The notes under the pieces: generated by a model
Database searches by the model: none
What the model saw: the letters and a program-made list of their open reading frames with translations, nothing else
What the model was told of the DNA's origin: nothing
Assembly (NCBI GenBank): GCA_905250075.1
Contig: CAJNOP010000186.1
Coordinates: 47,878 to 111,877 of the forward strand
Source: Rotaria sp. Silwood1
Lineage: Eukaryota > Rotifera > Eurotatoria > Philodinida > Philodinidae
Length of the DNA: 64,000 nt
Direction: 5' to 3'
Position numbers and translations under genes: made by a program
In this document: positions 52,601-64,000 of the stretch, piece after piece
Layout: the number at the start of each line of letters is the position of its first letter
Numbering within the stretch: the first letter of the stretch is position 1

Positions 52601-52756
52601 ATAAAAAAGAAAATAAAAATTATTAGAAAACGACGAACACCACGTACACGTTCACGTAAACAATCCATTGCTGGTTGGCTTCAAAGATATAACATTGAAG
52701 AATTTTGCATACGTTTGGATTTTTATAATCCAAATGCTGAAACTGCAAAAAATTAA
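46622..52756 (+). CDS. Large Ser/Pro-rich, probably nuclear protein with duplicated domain
   Basis: Six exons (46622-46863, 49466-50136, 50261-51181, 51240-51304, 51604-52009, 52065-52756) sum to 2997 nt, 998 residues, every junction in phase. Globular modules are separated by Ser/Thr/Pro/Gln-rich linkers. Module 1 (about 60-170) contains YMPVIFRGTTKYFCVKML and ELELLNRINAQHS..PFTVADELIRVSDFLPFYEYL. Module 2 (about 385-505) starts WLQINKLYTPYV and contains EIELINELCVKQHIKPFSDD..LIDLLTFYQY, clearly a diverged copy. Module 3 (about 671-768) contains FHGHSMTAYICSG, RECISVRELCNMLY and MLRLLRIKKINRF. A bipartite basic stretch (KKKIKIIRKRR, about 951-961) looks like a nuclear localisation signal, followed by a terminal GWLQRYNIEEF segment. 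The modules loosely recall Ski/Dac-type DNA-binding-like folds, but I do not recognise the family. No membrane segment. Confidence 0.85.
48199..49170. mobile_element. Foldback element inside intron 1 of the 998-residue gene
   Basis: Left end ATATATCCCCCTGGA..AAAAATAGTT and right end AACTATTTTTGTCCAGGGGG followed by ATATATAT. Internally, blocks such as TTGAAATTCTCTATCATC occur as direct copies in the left arm (about 48490 and 48695) and inverted in the right arm (about 48855), as do CAATGAACGCACCCTC-type blocks. This gives a nested structure: repeats within arms. No transposase ORF. Fragment of the same family near 20590. Confidence 0.75.
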
Positions 52757-52874
52757 TTTCTGTTTAACTTATTTATTTCTTTTTCTCTTTGTGGATAGCA
52801 ACCGTTTGTTAAGTAGATCTATATTCATATTGCAAGATGAATCAACGCAAAATATATCGTTTGTTTTTTTTCTG

Positions 52875-52880
52875 AATAAA
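52875..52880 (+). promoter_or_regulatory. Polyadenylation signal of the 998-residue gene
   Basis: AATAAA 118 bases after the stop codon, followed by a T/G-rich stretch. Typical metazoan placement. Confidence 0.55.
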
Positions 52881-55800
52881 TGTTGAGCTTTAATCCTTCA
52901 TATATTTCTATGTCTCTTTCAATCAAAAAAAAAAGAAAATAAGCAAAAAAAAATAAGAAGATACTGCATAACTCTACAAGCATTATTATGACTTGTTGTT
53001 TTTCTTGTCTTTGACTTTTATGTTAACTTTGTCTACGTTCGTATGCATACAATGGGACATACAAGTACCATTGATATCGATGATGATCTGTTTCTTTTTT
53101 CCTCGTTTTTGTTTTTTGGTTTTCTTCGTTCTTTCTTCAATATTAACGTTGCATGCCATTATTGATATACCATTTTCCATAAGAAGCAATACATAATCAA
53201 CAATGTTAAACAACCTATTGTTGATTTCTCTTTTATCAATATGACATCTTTTCATATATGGCATACTGAATATTTTGGCATTGCATGCTTTGATAACATG
53301 TTTCAAAATAGTTTTAGATTGGTATATGTATATCATATAAATATACAGATGGATTCGAATAAAATGGCTATTTGGTATTAGAGTTAACAAGAGAAAATAT
53401 TTTTAGTTTGTACTTGGCATCAAACTATGAATAATATTTGATTATAAGTAATGTATGTGCTTGATACAACGTGAAACATGTTGGATCAATTAAACAATGG
53501 TTTGATCAATGTTATGGATCATCGCTAACATGGAACCAGTAGAAGTTGGAGAAGCTTCTCATGCCCAAATGTCCGACTTTTTGCCAATCTTTTTACAGCG
53601 TCCCAGTAGCTTTGGATAGAAAACGATTTTGAAATACAATTTGATTTTCTCTGGGAGCAAGTGAAATTAGCAGACAATGACTCAATGAAGTAAATAGGAT
53701 TCGGGCACACGACGGCCTAGTGGCATATTGTTTCTTGTGGGAGGATCAGGTTACGATGGGTTTCGTTCTTCCCACCCTGGTTATCACTTCTAGCACTCCG
53801 ACGATGAAAGCGCTTTGTGCTGAGTTTTTAACCTCACGCATCCGTAAAAAAGCGGACAACCTTGAATGAAAAAATATGCCTGATAAGTCTAATTGAATAG
53901 TTTGTGACTAATATTTTTACAAAGATTACTAACTGAATGAACATGAACGTTGCTCATCACAATCATTAACCAAAACTGGAATATAAAACCACGAGATATG
54001 CTTGTGAACAATTCGATGATTCTATAATGATTCTTTTTCAACTTGAATGTCAAAAAATCTGCAGTAAGCCTAGCCTGAGACGATTTCACTTTATTATAGA
54101 CGACGAAATTTAAATAAATCTGTATACATATAATTAATAGAAACAACATCAATGGATAACTTTTATTCTAATTTCAATATCATTATTTTTTGTCTGAACT
54201 GCAACTAGCAAGCAAGCATGTGATTCAAATCGGATAAAAGCAGCCGACTGTGCCCTGGTCTCCATTCTATCGTGGCATAGCAATAGTTGTTCTCAAACCG
54301 GCAAACTACTGTCGGCATGCCGATGGTAATGTGAGCTAATGTGCAAATATGGGCTATGCAATTATAGCCCGAAACACGCACTTCATCAAAATATCAAGCG
54401 ATGTGTTTGTTTAAAAGTGGTTTAATTCGGCTATCTAAATTAAAAAAGAAAATTTCATGGATTCAAAAAAATATGGAAAATTCTGAAAATATATCGAAAG
54501 TTTAAAATATTCTTTTGTAAATGCATTTAGTATTATTTATTCTCAGCAGATTTTACCAAAACATGTTGAACTGCAACGACAGTTTATCAAATCAACTTCA
54601 AAGAAAGAAACCAAACACTTTCGACAAATTAAAATTATTTCATTATTTAGTTTTACTTAATAAACTATCCACAATATTTATATAGTACCGAACATTCGAA
54701 GACTCAGAAACACTTCAAAAAATGATAAATGTTTTGGTAAAATTATGAAATTCTGTAATCATAACTGGTGATCAAAAATTGTTTAGTGATGCCATGCAAT
54801 AAAACTGAAGAATTAGTCGAATACTGGATTTCGGAGACATTTTGAACGTTCAAAATTTCGATATTATCATAATAAATTCAATCTAATAAAGTTATATGAT
54901 TTCATCTGCTTTTACTATAGTGATGTAATCAGGACAACCATGTAGAGACGAATCAACTTTCTAATGATATCTAGAGAAAGTAAAGAGATTCTCTTTAGCA
55001 CACTTCCAGTGGGACTTGAAGCCTTTTTATAAGCCGATTTTCACCTGCTGTGTTATTCATCGGCTTACATTATTACTCTGCTTTTATGTATGAAGATAAA
55101 GTTACTGAGTATAATGTTCTATTCTACATCATTTGATCTGAAAATTTTCAATATCAAACGTCAGATCTTAGTATCAAGAATATGATACCGAAATTCGGAG
55201 ATCGATCTTGTCTATTTTCGACGTTCAAGCAATCTCTTTTCATGAAGTATAAATATAATATCAAATTTTATGAATATGTTGGTCATTAATAGTATTTACA
55301 TTAGGATTGCTTGCCATTAATGAGATAGGGAAGAGTACACGTCTTATAAATATAAAAAAAAGAATATTTTCTTGTATTCATGGCATGTATTTACTCGGTA
55401 TGATTTTTCTGTCAAGCAAAACTAAATACCGTTACTCACAGGTCTTTAATACATTTTCAATGAAAATAATTACACCCTTAAAAATATATATGGTTATTTG
55501 CAAGCGAAAATATTCGGACATTTTGTCTTTTCTAGACATTGATCATAATTATCTTGTCATTTAGACATACTAAAAATCAAAACTGACAAAAAAAGTTAGA
55601 TAATATCAAGTTTCGAACTACTAGTAATAGATAATGCAAATTTTTGAATGGAGTCTTAGCATCTAATGAATTGTTTCTTTCGATATTTTTTTTTTGTGAT
55701 TTTAATGAATAAGTTTTATTAGATACATATGAATTTCTCAAAAAAAAAAAAACAAAATACGAAATATTCTAAAGGTTCAAAAAAATCTTTTTCTTTTCTA

Positions 55801-57706
55801 TTAACTGTATTCACAGATGGCAAGATATGTAATGATTGGTTTTCGTAATCATTAATTTTGATGCTTGACATGCAGGTATTTTTTTTTTTGTATTGACAGC
55901 TCAAAAAATAATTACATCAATGTTAATTTGAAATAACGACCTTGAGTCTGATGCATATATCGATTATATCTATAAATGAAAAAAAAACCGATATTGTCCT
56001 CAGTTACCTCGAATGATTCATCATTCATTTTCGATAAATTTAATGCGTCATAAATAAACATTTGAAAGAATAATAAAAATATTATGATGCATGATCGCTT
56101 AGTTTAAAATAATAATGATAGACGAAAATAAAACGTATATATAGCATATACTGATTCATTCAAACAAACGTATGTTAGCATACGAAACGCCCAAGAAATG
56201 AATCATTTGCTTAGATCGAATACTAAATGACTTAACACAACTAGCTCAAATGAAAATTACAAAAGAACCCAATATTAATTATGATTTATTAGATTTTCAA
56301 AAATGGAAATCTCTTTATATGGTTTTATGCTAGATCAAAAATGTTTATTGTTTAACTATGTTGATTTTATTTATAAGAGTCAATATTAATCATTTGATGT
56401 TTATATGTTGACAAAAAAAATATTGATTAAGACTGAAAATTCTAGCCATCATTAAATGATTTTTCAACTTAACAAACTTCTTTATTTTGGTTGATTGTAT
56501 ATTTAATCAATTCTCTTTCTCAAAACATCTAGAAGGTATATTCATCTTAGCTGATAAAAAGAAGCAATTCCGACATATAAATAATATAAAACTGTTGTTG
56601 TCATGAAACAGCAAAAATCACGCATCACTTAGGCTATTAAACTTAGTTCATGACTATTCGATGAAGAAAATCTGTTATCTTTATTACAAATTGTAAAATA
56701 TTTGATATGGATTCTTGCTTTATCTATAATTTTTATGATGTTTTTATCTATAGAAAATTAGTAAATACTATTGTTTTCGAGTGATTAATTAGCTATTGTA
56801 AATAGAAATCATATCGACAAACAACTAGTCTTTATCCAGATGAAAACATATCAGATAAAACTCTAATTGCATATTTTTGTTTAGAATAAAAGGAATACTT
56901 GTAATAGAACATTGATTATCTGATCTCAATGTTAGTCATCTAGTTCTTATTGAAGCATTAAATAATTAGTCGAGAAGAATATCTTGTACTTTCCATATGA
57001 TATTATCGTTATAGAATATATGTTTTATTTGCTTTGTCGAACAACAGTCAAAAAAAAAAAATCATAAGACATTCCATCGAGTTATTGTGAAATTGATACC
57101 ATTCTCTCTTTTTTTTTGTCAGTAAATCAATCATAGACTTGTATTTTATGCTCGATTGCTTCGATGATCGTTCATGTAAATCAGCTTAATAAATGAAGTC
57201 TTTTTCTTTTTCTTATATTCGTTTCTTATCAATAGTATTATAATTGAACACCTGCAACAGTATTGCATATTATTTATATTATTATTATTCAATCTTATAT
57301 AATCCAGTCGATTTGTATGAACAAATGTTGAATGTTGTGAATGGCCTGCTGCTAACGTTACTCTTGTATTAGATACTAAGCATCGGTCAATACTGATGCG
57401 ATCACATAGTGACCAATGTACCAGCACAGTATTCATCATCATCATTTATTTACATAATGAAATTGGATGGATTTGTATGCATTGCATAGTACGAAGTACT
57501 AATCAACGGCGGGTGTCTCAAGCGAAGACAGCCTAGTTTGTTGTTAGACTAGCTGCCGTCTTTTTCATTCATTCTCGGCTTCGTGCACAGCAGTAGAATA
57601 TAGTCAGAGGGAAATTGATTCTCTATGCCTTCAAGCGTAATCGAAAGAGAAAGAAATGACATTCTTTAAATAAAAAAAATAAAAGAGAAGACGATATTCT
57701 GTTGAA
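52881..57706. other. Intergenic gap, no gene recognised
   Basis: About 4.8 kb. ORFs at 52986-53390 and elsewhere lack family resemblance. A GC-richer patch at 53711-53870 carries tRNA-promoter-like words (GGCCTAGTGGC, then GGGTTTCGTTC), a weak hint of a decayed tRNA-derived SINE. Another GC-richer patch at 54230-54370 contains a GGGCTAT/ATAGCCC hairpin. A hairpin pairing CAGCCTAGT with ACTAGCTG lies near 57522-57556. Confidence 0.35.
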
Positions 57707-60068
57707 ATGAACAAGCAGTATATAGCACTTCTTTTTCTTTTTTCTATTTCTGTTGCCTTAGGAAAAACTGTTCATTTTCTCGCGTAATACTCAGTAAGAG
57801 AAAAAGAAAAATAATATTACTATTCAATGGATCGTCTTTCTTTGTTTCATTAACAAACGAGAACAAGAGAGAGAGAGCGAGAGAAAGAGAGCAAGAAAAA
57901 TGAGTTCTTCTCTTTATGTTGTCTTCTCGTTTATCCTTCTTTTTTTTGTTGCAGTTGTTACTTGGCACAAGAGATACACGTCATTATTATTGTCATTATT
58001 CTCCTTCTTTACTTCTTTGACATATACCAAGACACTATTGAATTGTGATCATTGACTATTAAGTATGTATACAAATAAAAAATAGACAAAAAAAAAAAAG
58101 AAATTTTTTATTTTATGTTTCTTATTTTTATTTTATTTTTTTTTTGGTTAGTAATGAAATTGACCGATTCGTTCTATTTCGAAGAAAGTCGTGGTCAATG
58201 TGGTCGTAAACTATTACGTGAAATTGGTGAACAACGTCGAACAAAAATTCATTTATATGCTTATGAAAGTTGGCCAAAACCAGCACTTATTTCACATTGG
58301 ACAATTAAAACAGTTTGGTGGTCAAAAACAAAATGTGAAATTATTGAACGCTTGGGTCATCGAACAAGTATCACCAAGTATGTTATTGTCTTTAATTTTT
58401 TTTTCTTTTAGTTACACTTTGGTTCTTGTCATAAGATTATATAATGAAGTAAAGAAAAGAAAAGCATAATCATTTTTGTTTTTCATTCTTCAAGCAATCA
58501 TTACCCATTTTCTTTTTCTTTTTTAATATGCAGAAAATTTTACTAATTGCAAACGAATATTTCTATAACTTCTCAATAAAGAAAAAAATAAATTTGTGTG
58601 AAATGTATCTCCTTTTAACAAATCATTTATGATGTACACATCATTTTCAACGTCTAATGAAGGCTGTCATACATATGTAATGAACTTAATTGACCATTCG
58701 ATAGCACGTCGAACCTTACAAGCTATTGATGATTTCCATCTGTAAATATATATAAGTCTTGAAAAGAACTATAATTAGTCGCATTACTCGACATTGTATG
58801 TATATGTGACATGCAACATGCGCGCATATTACATCGGTGAGAATAGGACGAGGTCAATTCTTCTGTCATATATTTATACATAATGACAGTAACATGTAAA
58901 GTATGAGAATAATCATCAGCTTTTTTCTGTTCAAGTACAAATACGATTATATGACATTACGTGTTCCATATATGCACACATAAGTGTGATTGACAGACAA
59001 TCATATTCTATGGTTCGTCATTGGGGAATTGAAAAAGAGAAAAAGATTCTTTTTTTGCTTTTCGAAAGAATAAGGATGTCTCTATTGGAGTAATATCTCC
59101 TTTCTATATTGAGATGGAAGAATATTTATTTATACTAAAATGATCAGCGACTAAATAAAAGTTTGATCCACTCATTTTGTTATCGATTAATCGTATTATA
59201 AACGCGTGCAGTAGTATATTTTCTGCTTGATGACTAATTTAATTTCGTTTTGCAATAGTGCAAATATTCATGCATTCGGGAAAAAAAAGAGAAAAAGGAA
59301 ATGAGAGTGATGGTCAATTTTCATCTTATTCTATTTCATGTTACAATTATTAATAAAAAATGCAATAGATGGACGAACACAGGAAGTAGACATTAACATG
59401 CTGTGAACTAGTAGATTTAATGAGTTCGATATTACGAAGAAGAAGAAAAAAAAGAACCTTCGTCATGACTAGACGAGATAGATCAGATGATGAGAGGTTG
59501 TAGAAGGGCATTAGCAATGACAGCCGCGCGATAAACCGTCAGACACCAATTTATTATTTACTTACGTTTTGTCTGAAAAATAATAATCTCAATAAATATG
59601 CGTAAATAAACTAGAATTATGTTGGATTTAATCAAAGAATTAAAAATCTTTCTATGCATTGAATAATAATGAATACAGTATATTAGCATAAATAAGTAGC
59701 AAATTTTTCTTTTTTCTTATCTTATATGAATATTTATTAACTAGATATTGCATACAAAATCTATTTATATTTCTAGAGGTCATATGAAATGTTTGGGTAA
59801 TGGTCGTTTAGAAATAACTGGACAATTTCCACGTCATACAGATGCCTATTTTCGTCTTGTTCTATCATCACAAGTAACTGATGATGATATATCTGATGGT
59901 TATATATTATCAGGCGATCTTGAACTCGGTGATACAAAAGATACAATGCAACAAAGTCATTTTGCTGTAGTAAAATTTGAACAAAAACGACAACATAAAA
60001 ATCATATACATAATATTAATGATTATTATATAAAAGCACGTCGTTTATTATTGCTTGGTTGTGTATAA
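57707..60068 (+). CDS. Small secreted protein, possibly transthyretin-like
   Basis: Firm coding parts are 58189-58377 and 59777-60068, joined across a 1.4-kb intron (AA|GTATGT ... CTAG|A) in matching phase. For the 5' end two models fit. (a) Exon 57707-57783 encodes a textbook signal peptide, MNKQYIALLFLFSISVALG, then a GC|GTAATA donor to an acceptor at 58188; the join reads KTVHFLA-RGQCGRKLL, total 185 residues. (b) A start at 58115 (hydrophobic run FLIFILFFFWLV) or 58154 gives 184 or 171 residues without splicing there. Model (a) creates a beta-strand pattern, VHFLARGQCGRKLL..KIHLYAYES, then GNGRLEITGQF, reminiscent of nematode transthyretin-like proteins (V-x-G-x-L-x-C-x-G-K-P-L..KVKLY..G-x-F-x-L-x-G). 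That likeness is weak. Ends in a polyadenylation signal at 60226. Confidence 0.65.
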
Positions 60069-60225
60069 TTGATTAAGTTTTCTTTTTCTTTTTCTTCTTT
60101 TTTCGACAGTGACCATTTACAGTGGTTCTTTTACTAGTCAGTATTTTGTTTTTCATCACTGTCTATTCGTTGTGGCTGATTAAATAATATTCATTTTTGT
60201 GTTCTTCTTTTTTCATCGAAATTTT

Positions 60226-60231
60226 AATAAA
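60226..60231 (+). promoter_or_regulatory. Polyadenylation signal of the small secreted protein gene
   Basis: AATAAA about 158 bases after the TAA stop at 60066-60068. Confidence 0.5.
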
Positions 60232-62283
60232 GAAAACATATAGATGATTGATGTTGAATGAATAGAATAATAATATCAAATGAAAAAATGTGAAGCATTA
60301 AAACCAACTATTTTTCCGACTCAATTATGAACTTTTTTTTTTTTTATGGACTCTTACACATTAAAAAAACATTACAAGGTAAAATCGAAAGAAATGAAAA
60401 CATACTGTGTTTTTCGTTATATCTTATAGTTGTGAATCGATTTTTTTAATGATGCATGCAATGGTAAATGTTTACTCCCTACTATGTATTTAATTGTCAA
60501 TTATAATAAATTATGACACATTTGATTGCTTTAGAATGAGAACCATAACGATCCTAAACTGGGTACATTCTTAATTAGATGCTGATTAATCATTCAATCA
60601 TGACTAAGAAGGATAAAGATCAGTGTTGTCAAATCAAATATTTAAAAATCAGAAAGAGCAAGTTTTTACACACTAGTGCGTATTATATTAACATACTAGT
60701 ACCAGATATTTTACTGAGTCTGTAATCGTTGACTTATATTTTATTTTCAAAGGTATTTCACTAGAAAATAAGGAAATACAATGAATATATTTCTTAATTA
60801 ATACGAAAAATATGATACTTAGTATTGAACTCTTGAGCTAAACTCAAAATTGATTTATAATAAAAGTAGAAAAACAAACGACATATATGCTATGTAGGTT
60901 AAAGAATCTTACTTACATACAGGTATGAGTGAAGGAAAGATTCATACTCATATCTCTAATCTAACGAAGATGTAATCTAAAAAAATTTATATATCAGAAA
61001 GTTTCTCAACTTGTTAGAAGATCTAATAACTCTGATCATAATTAAAGGAACGAATATATAATACTTGTATCTCGTAAAATGATTATATTCAATTGAAATT
61101 CTCAAGTTATGTTATAACATGAACGGCCATCTAATAGTAAAATGCACTATTCTTATTGCCACTTGTTCATTATACTTCGTTTTACGACTACTGAATTATT
61201 TGAATTATCAATAAAATGTCAAGTGTGTAAATAAAACTAGTATGAGAGTAGCAATAGATTTTCTTGTCATTCAAACCGAAATACATATCCACACGCTAGG
61301 TAGATAAGAAAAAAAAGCCAAGTTTAGAATCGATTTTTACCTAGCATCAATCGACCTATGTTTTCAGAATCAAGAAAACATTTGCGATAGATTACTGATT
61401 TTTGTGATCGATTCTTATTTTTCAATATGTCGATAGTAGAAATGATTTTTTTTTTCATTTAATCTCGATTTTTATAGTACTAATTTACATAAATGAATAT
61501 TTCTTTTTTTTAGAAAAATTGCAGTATTTTCGTTGTTCTACATATAATTTCTTATAGATCATTGAAAATAAAATCGAAAAAGAAATAAAAATACACGTTC
61601 ATATGTACAACAGAAATCATAATTAAATATAAAGGATTGAAAAAATGACATCTTTTAAAATAAGTAAATATAGATTTCAAAGTTCACTTCGATTGTTCTT
61701 TACAATTGTACAATTTTGCATATTTAGAAATTATATTTACTTCTCGATTCAACAAATCTTGGAAAATTTCAATTATTTAAACCAATGATTAAATATAATT
61801 TTACGCTTTGAAAACTATCATAATTTTCATGCCATGATGAAATCTCAGAAAAATACAGTTGAGATTTAACAATTGAGACGACACTAATTATCTATGAATT
61901 CTTTCTTTGAATGATATATATATATGGACATATTTGTTTTTTCTTTTTTATAACCAGAGATGTAAAAAACCTTTAATACACGATTATCAATTGTAATTAG
62001 TTAACAGATGTCGCTCATTGACGACAACCTCTTTAAATTCTTTTTATAAAATTTTGAAAAATTCGAAGAATTTAATATATTTCTTAATAATTTTTATTTT
62101 AAATTTTATTTAAACTATCAATCGAAGAAAAATTATAGAGTCAATATAGATTGTTTAATTGGTCGAACAAAGAATTGTGTCATTCTCGGCCAACAATTAC
62201 AATCATATTCCTATATTCATAGGAAATTTGTACCTCTTAAACACGAAGAAAATATCAAATTTAATATCGAATAATCAATTAGA
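60232..62283. other. Intergenic gap upstream of GORASP
   Basis: About 2 kb, strongly AT-rich, no ORF or repeat recognised. The GORASP promoter and 5'UTR should be within the right few hundred bases; no core element stands out. Confidence 0.4.
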
Positions 62284-64000
62284 ATGGGTCTTGGTAGTAG
62301 TAATATAAAAATTCCAGGTGGTGGTACTGAAGGTTTTCATGTTCTTCGTGTACAAGATGGTTCACCTGGACATAAAGCTGGTTTAGAAGCATATTTTGAT
62401 TTTATTGTTAGTATCAATGGTATTCGACTTGATACAGATAATGATAGATTTAAAGAAGTATTAAAAGAAAATATTGGTAAACCAGTTGAACTACTTGTTT
62501 ATAGTAGTAAAACACAAACAGTACGACAATTAACATTAATTCCACATGAAAATTGGGGTGGTCAAGTATGAATAAAATCTTTTTTTTGTTTTTTAAATAA
62601 TTTTTCTTTTGGATAATTAGGGTTTACTTGGATTAAGTATTCGATTTTGCACATTTGATAAAGCAAATGAAAATGTTTGGCATGTCTTAGATGTTCAACA
62701 ACATTCACCAGCAGCATTAGCTGGTTTACGTTCAAATACTGATTATATTATTGGTGCTGATACATTATTAAATGATGCTGAAGATTTATTTACATTAATT
62801 GAAAGTAATGAAGGCAAACCACTTAAACTTTATGTTTATAATAGTGAAAGTGATATGACACGTGAAATAACTCTTACACCTAATGTTGGTTGGGGTGGAG
62901 AAGGTAGTTTAGGTTGTGGTATTGGTTATGGTTATCTTCATCGTATACCAATACGAACAGCAAGTGTACCACCAGTAACAAAAGGAAATTTACCAACAAA
63001 TTCATCTATTTTAAGTGGAAATACTACGATGGATAAAAATTCATTACTTTCAACAATACCATCATCAAATATCAATGAAAATACAAATATGAATTTTACA
63101 CTTCAACCTGTTAATATGCCACCAATAGCAGTTACAACACCGAATTTATTTGTTCCACCATCAGTTAATACAACAGCAACAAACGAAACAACATTAGTAA
63201 CGACTAGTGGAACTCAACCGCCACCACCACCAACAACATATGATCCTAATCAATTTGCTAAGTATGTTGATAAAAAAAAAAGTTTTTTTAATTTTTCACA
63301 TGGGCACATGAATATGTGACTTTCTTGCGCAGAAAAGAATTTTTAAGAAAAATTTTATTTCATGTTATATATTATTCAATGTAGTTTAATGTGTTGGTTT
63401 TGAAGATAGAATTTTTGTCGATTAAATATTTTCCGAAGGGAGAAAAACCTAAATTTTTTTTTTGAAATCTCACTATGCATATAGGTAAATTGCTCATTTT
63501 ATCAGACTAGCCGTTCAGATGACACTAGAAAATTTATTTTTCTCTAGTTAAACTGTATTTCGAAGTATATATAAGTCTTGAAAAAAAAAAAGGCGATTAT
63601 CATTTTAGTCAAATATACGTCTAGATACATACTGTAATATCAAAATAGATAGAATAAAATAATCCCATCAGATTTACGTTAACAGTCTTTTATTTTTTGT
63701 TTTCATTCAGATATTTTGGTGATATGACTATTAATCCATCACCTCCTAACTCAACAAATACAGTACCAACCAATTTTCCTTCATATCCTGCAACATTTGT
63801 TCCAACTTTTACTAACACTCAATATGCTCCTCCACCACCACAACATTCTGCTCAACAATTAACAAATCCTGGTCCAACTGATCAATTACCATCTGTAGTT
63901 TCTCCTCCTGTTATGCCTCCATCTAATATTGGAGTGCCATCTTCTCAACAACAATCAACAAATGTAGGTCCAACTGAACAATTACCATCAGTAATGCCAC
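62284..64000 (+). CDS. GORASP: Golgi reassembly-stacking protein (GRASP55/65), 3' end missing
   Basis: Exons 62284-62565, 62621-63261 and 63711-64000 (running off the window) encode at least 404 residues. The start MGLGSS supplies Gly2 for N-myristoylation, which anchors GRASPs to cis/medial Golgi membranes. PDZ-like domain 1 (about 1-105): [20 protein letters not shown] and [15 protein letters not shown]-like domain 2 (about 106-208): [40 protein letters not shown], and the invariant [19 protein letters not shown]. The two domains make the trans-oligomers that tether Golgi cisternae and also serve unconventional secretion. From ~215 on comes a Pro/Ser/Thr/Gln-rich regulatory tail, as in vertebrates, here with a repeated GPT(D/E)QLPSV motif. 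One gene cannot be assigned to GORASP1 or GORASP2, since that split is vertebrate-specific. Confidence 0.97.

Noticed and set aside
52986..53390. 134-codon minus-strand ORF downstream of the 998-residue gene
   Set aside because: Lys/Ile/Asn-rich without domain pattern, opposite a T-rich tract; no acceptor or donor support.
1..64000. tRNA, rRNA or CRISPR loci
   Set aside because: No cloverleaf with good A and B boxes, no rRNA-like conserved core and no regularly spaced repeats were found by eye.

Overview
This is eukaryotic nuclear DNA: AT-rich (roughly 70% A+T), with multi-exon genes, GT..AG introns from about 45 bp to 2.6 kb, and long repeat-rich gaps. A bdelloid rotifer is the best guess. 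The strongest clue is the ADP-ribosyltransferase plus TPR protein at 15.8-18.1 kb, an architecture greatly expanded in bdelloids, together with metazoan-type GORASP, ECHDC3 and carboxypeptidase genes. This is inference from family knowledge; no taxonomic search was possible.

Layout. 1-2231 (-): 3'-truncated M14B metallocarboxypeptidase (CPM/CPD-like). 5750-9013 (+): NUFIP1-like two-zinc-finger protein. 13280-14299 (+): ECHDC3, a mitochondrial enoyl-CoA hydratase-domain protein. 15839-18070 (-): ART-TPR protein whose three R-S-ExE catalytic positions all look substituted. 21150-25179 (-): unrecognised protein, modelled as four exons. 25.2-46.6 kb: a 21-kb stretch with no convincing complete gene, holding many non-autonomous inverted-repeat (foldback/MITE) elements, a pair of inverted GC-rich 15-bp minisatellites, and one candidate exon for a cysteine-rich secreted peptide. 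46622-52756 (+): 998-residue Ser/Pro/Thr-rich, probably nuclear protein with an internally duplicated domain; its 2.6-kb first intron contains a ~970-bp foldback element. 57707-60068 (+): small secreted protein with a possible transthyretin-like core. 62284-64000 (+): 5' part of GORASP (Golgi reassembly-stacking protein).

The genes are independent eukaryotic units with no operon logic. They cover secretory-pathway structure (GORASP), extracellular peptide processing (carboxypeptidase), mitochondrial acyl-CoA metabolism (ECHDC3), RNP assembly (NUFIP1-like) and a lineage-expanded ART-like family.

Exon coordinates were derived by hand from splice consensus, reading phase and family conservation. 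All joined reading frames stay open, but none has transcript support here. Positions of inverted-repeat ends are accurate to a few bases at best.
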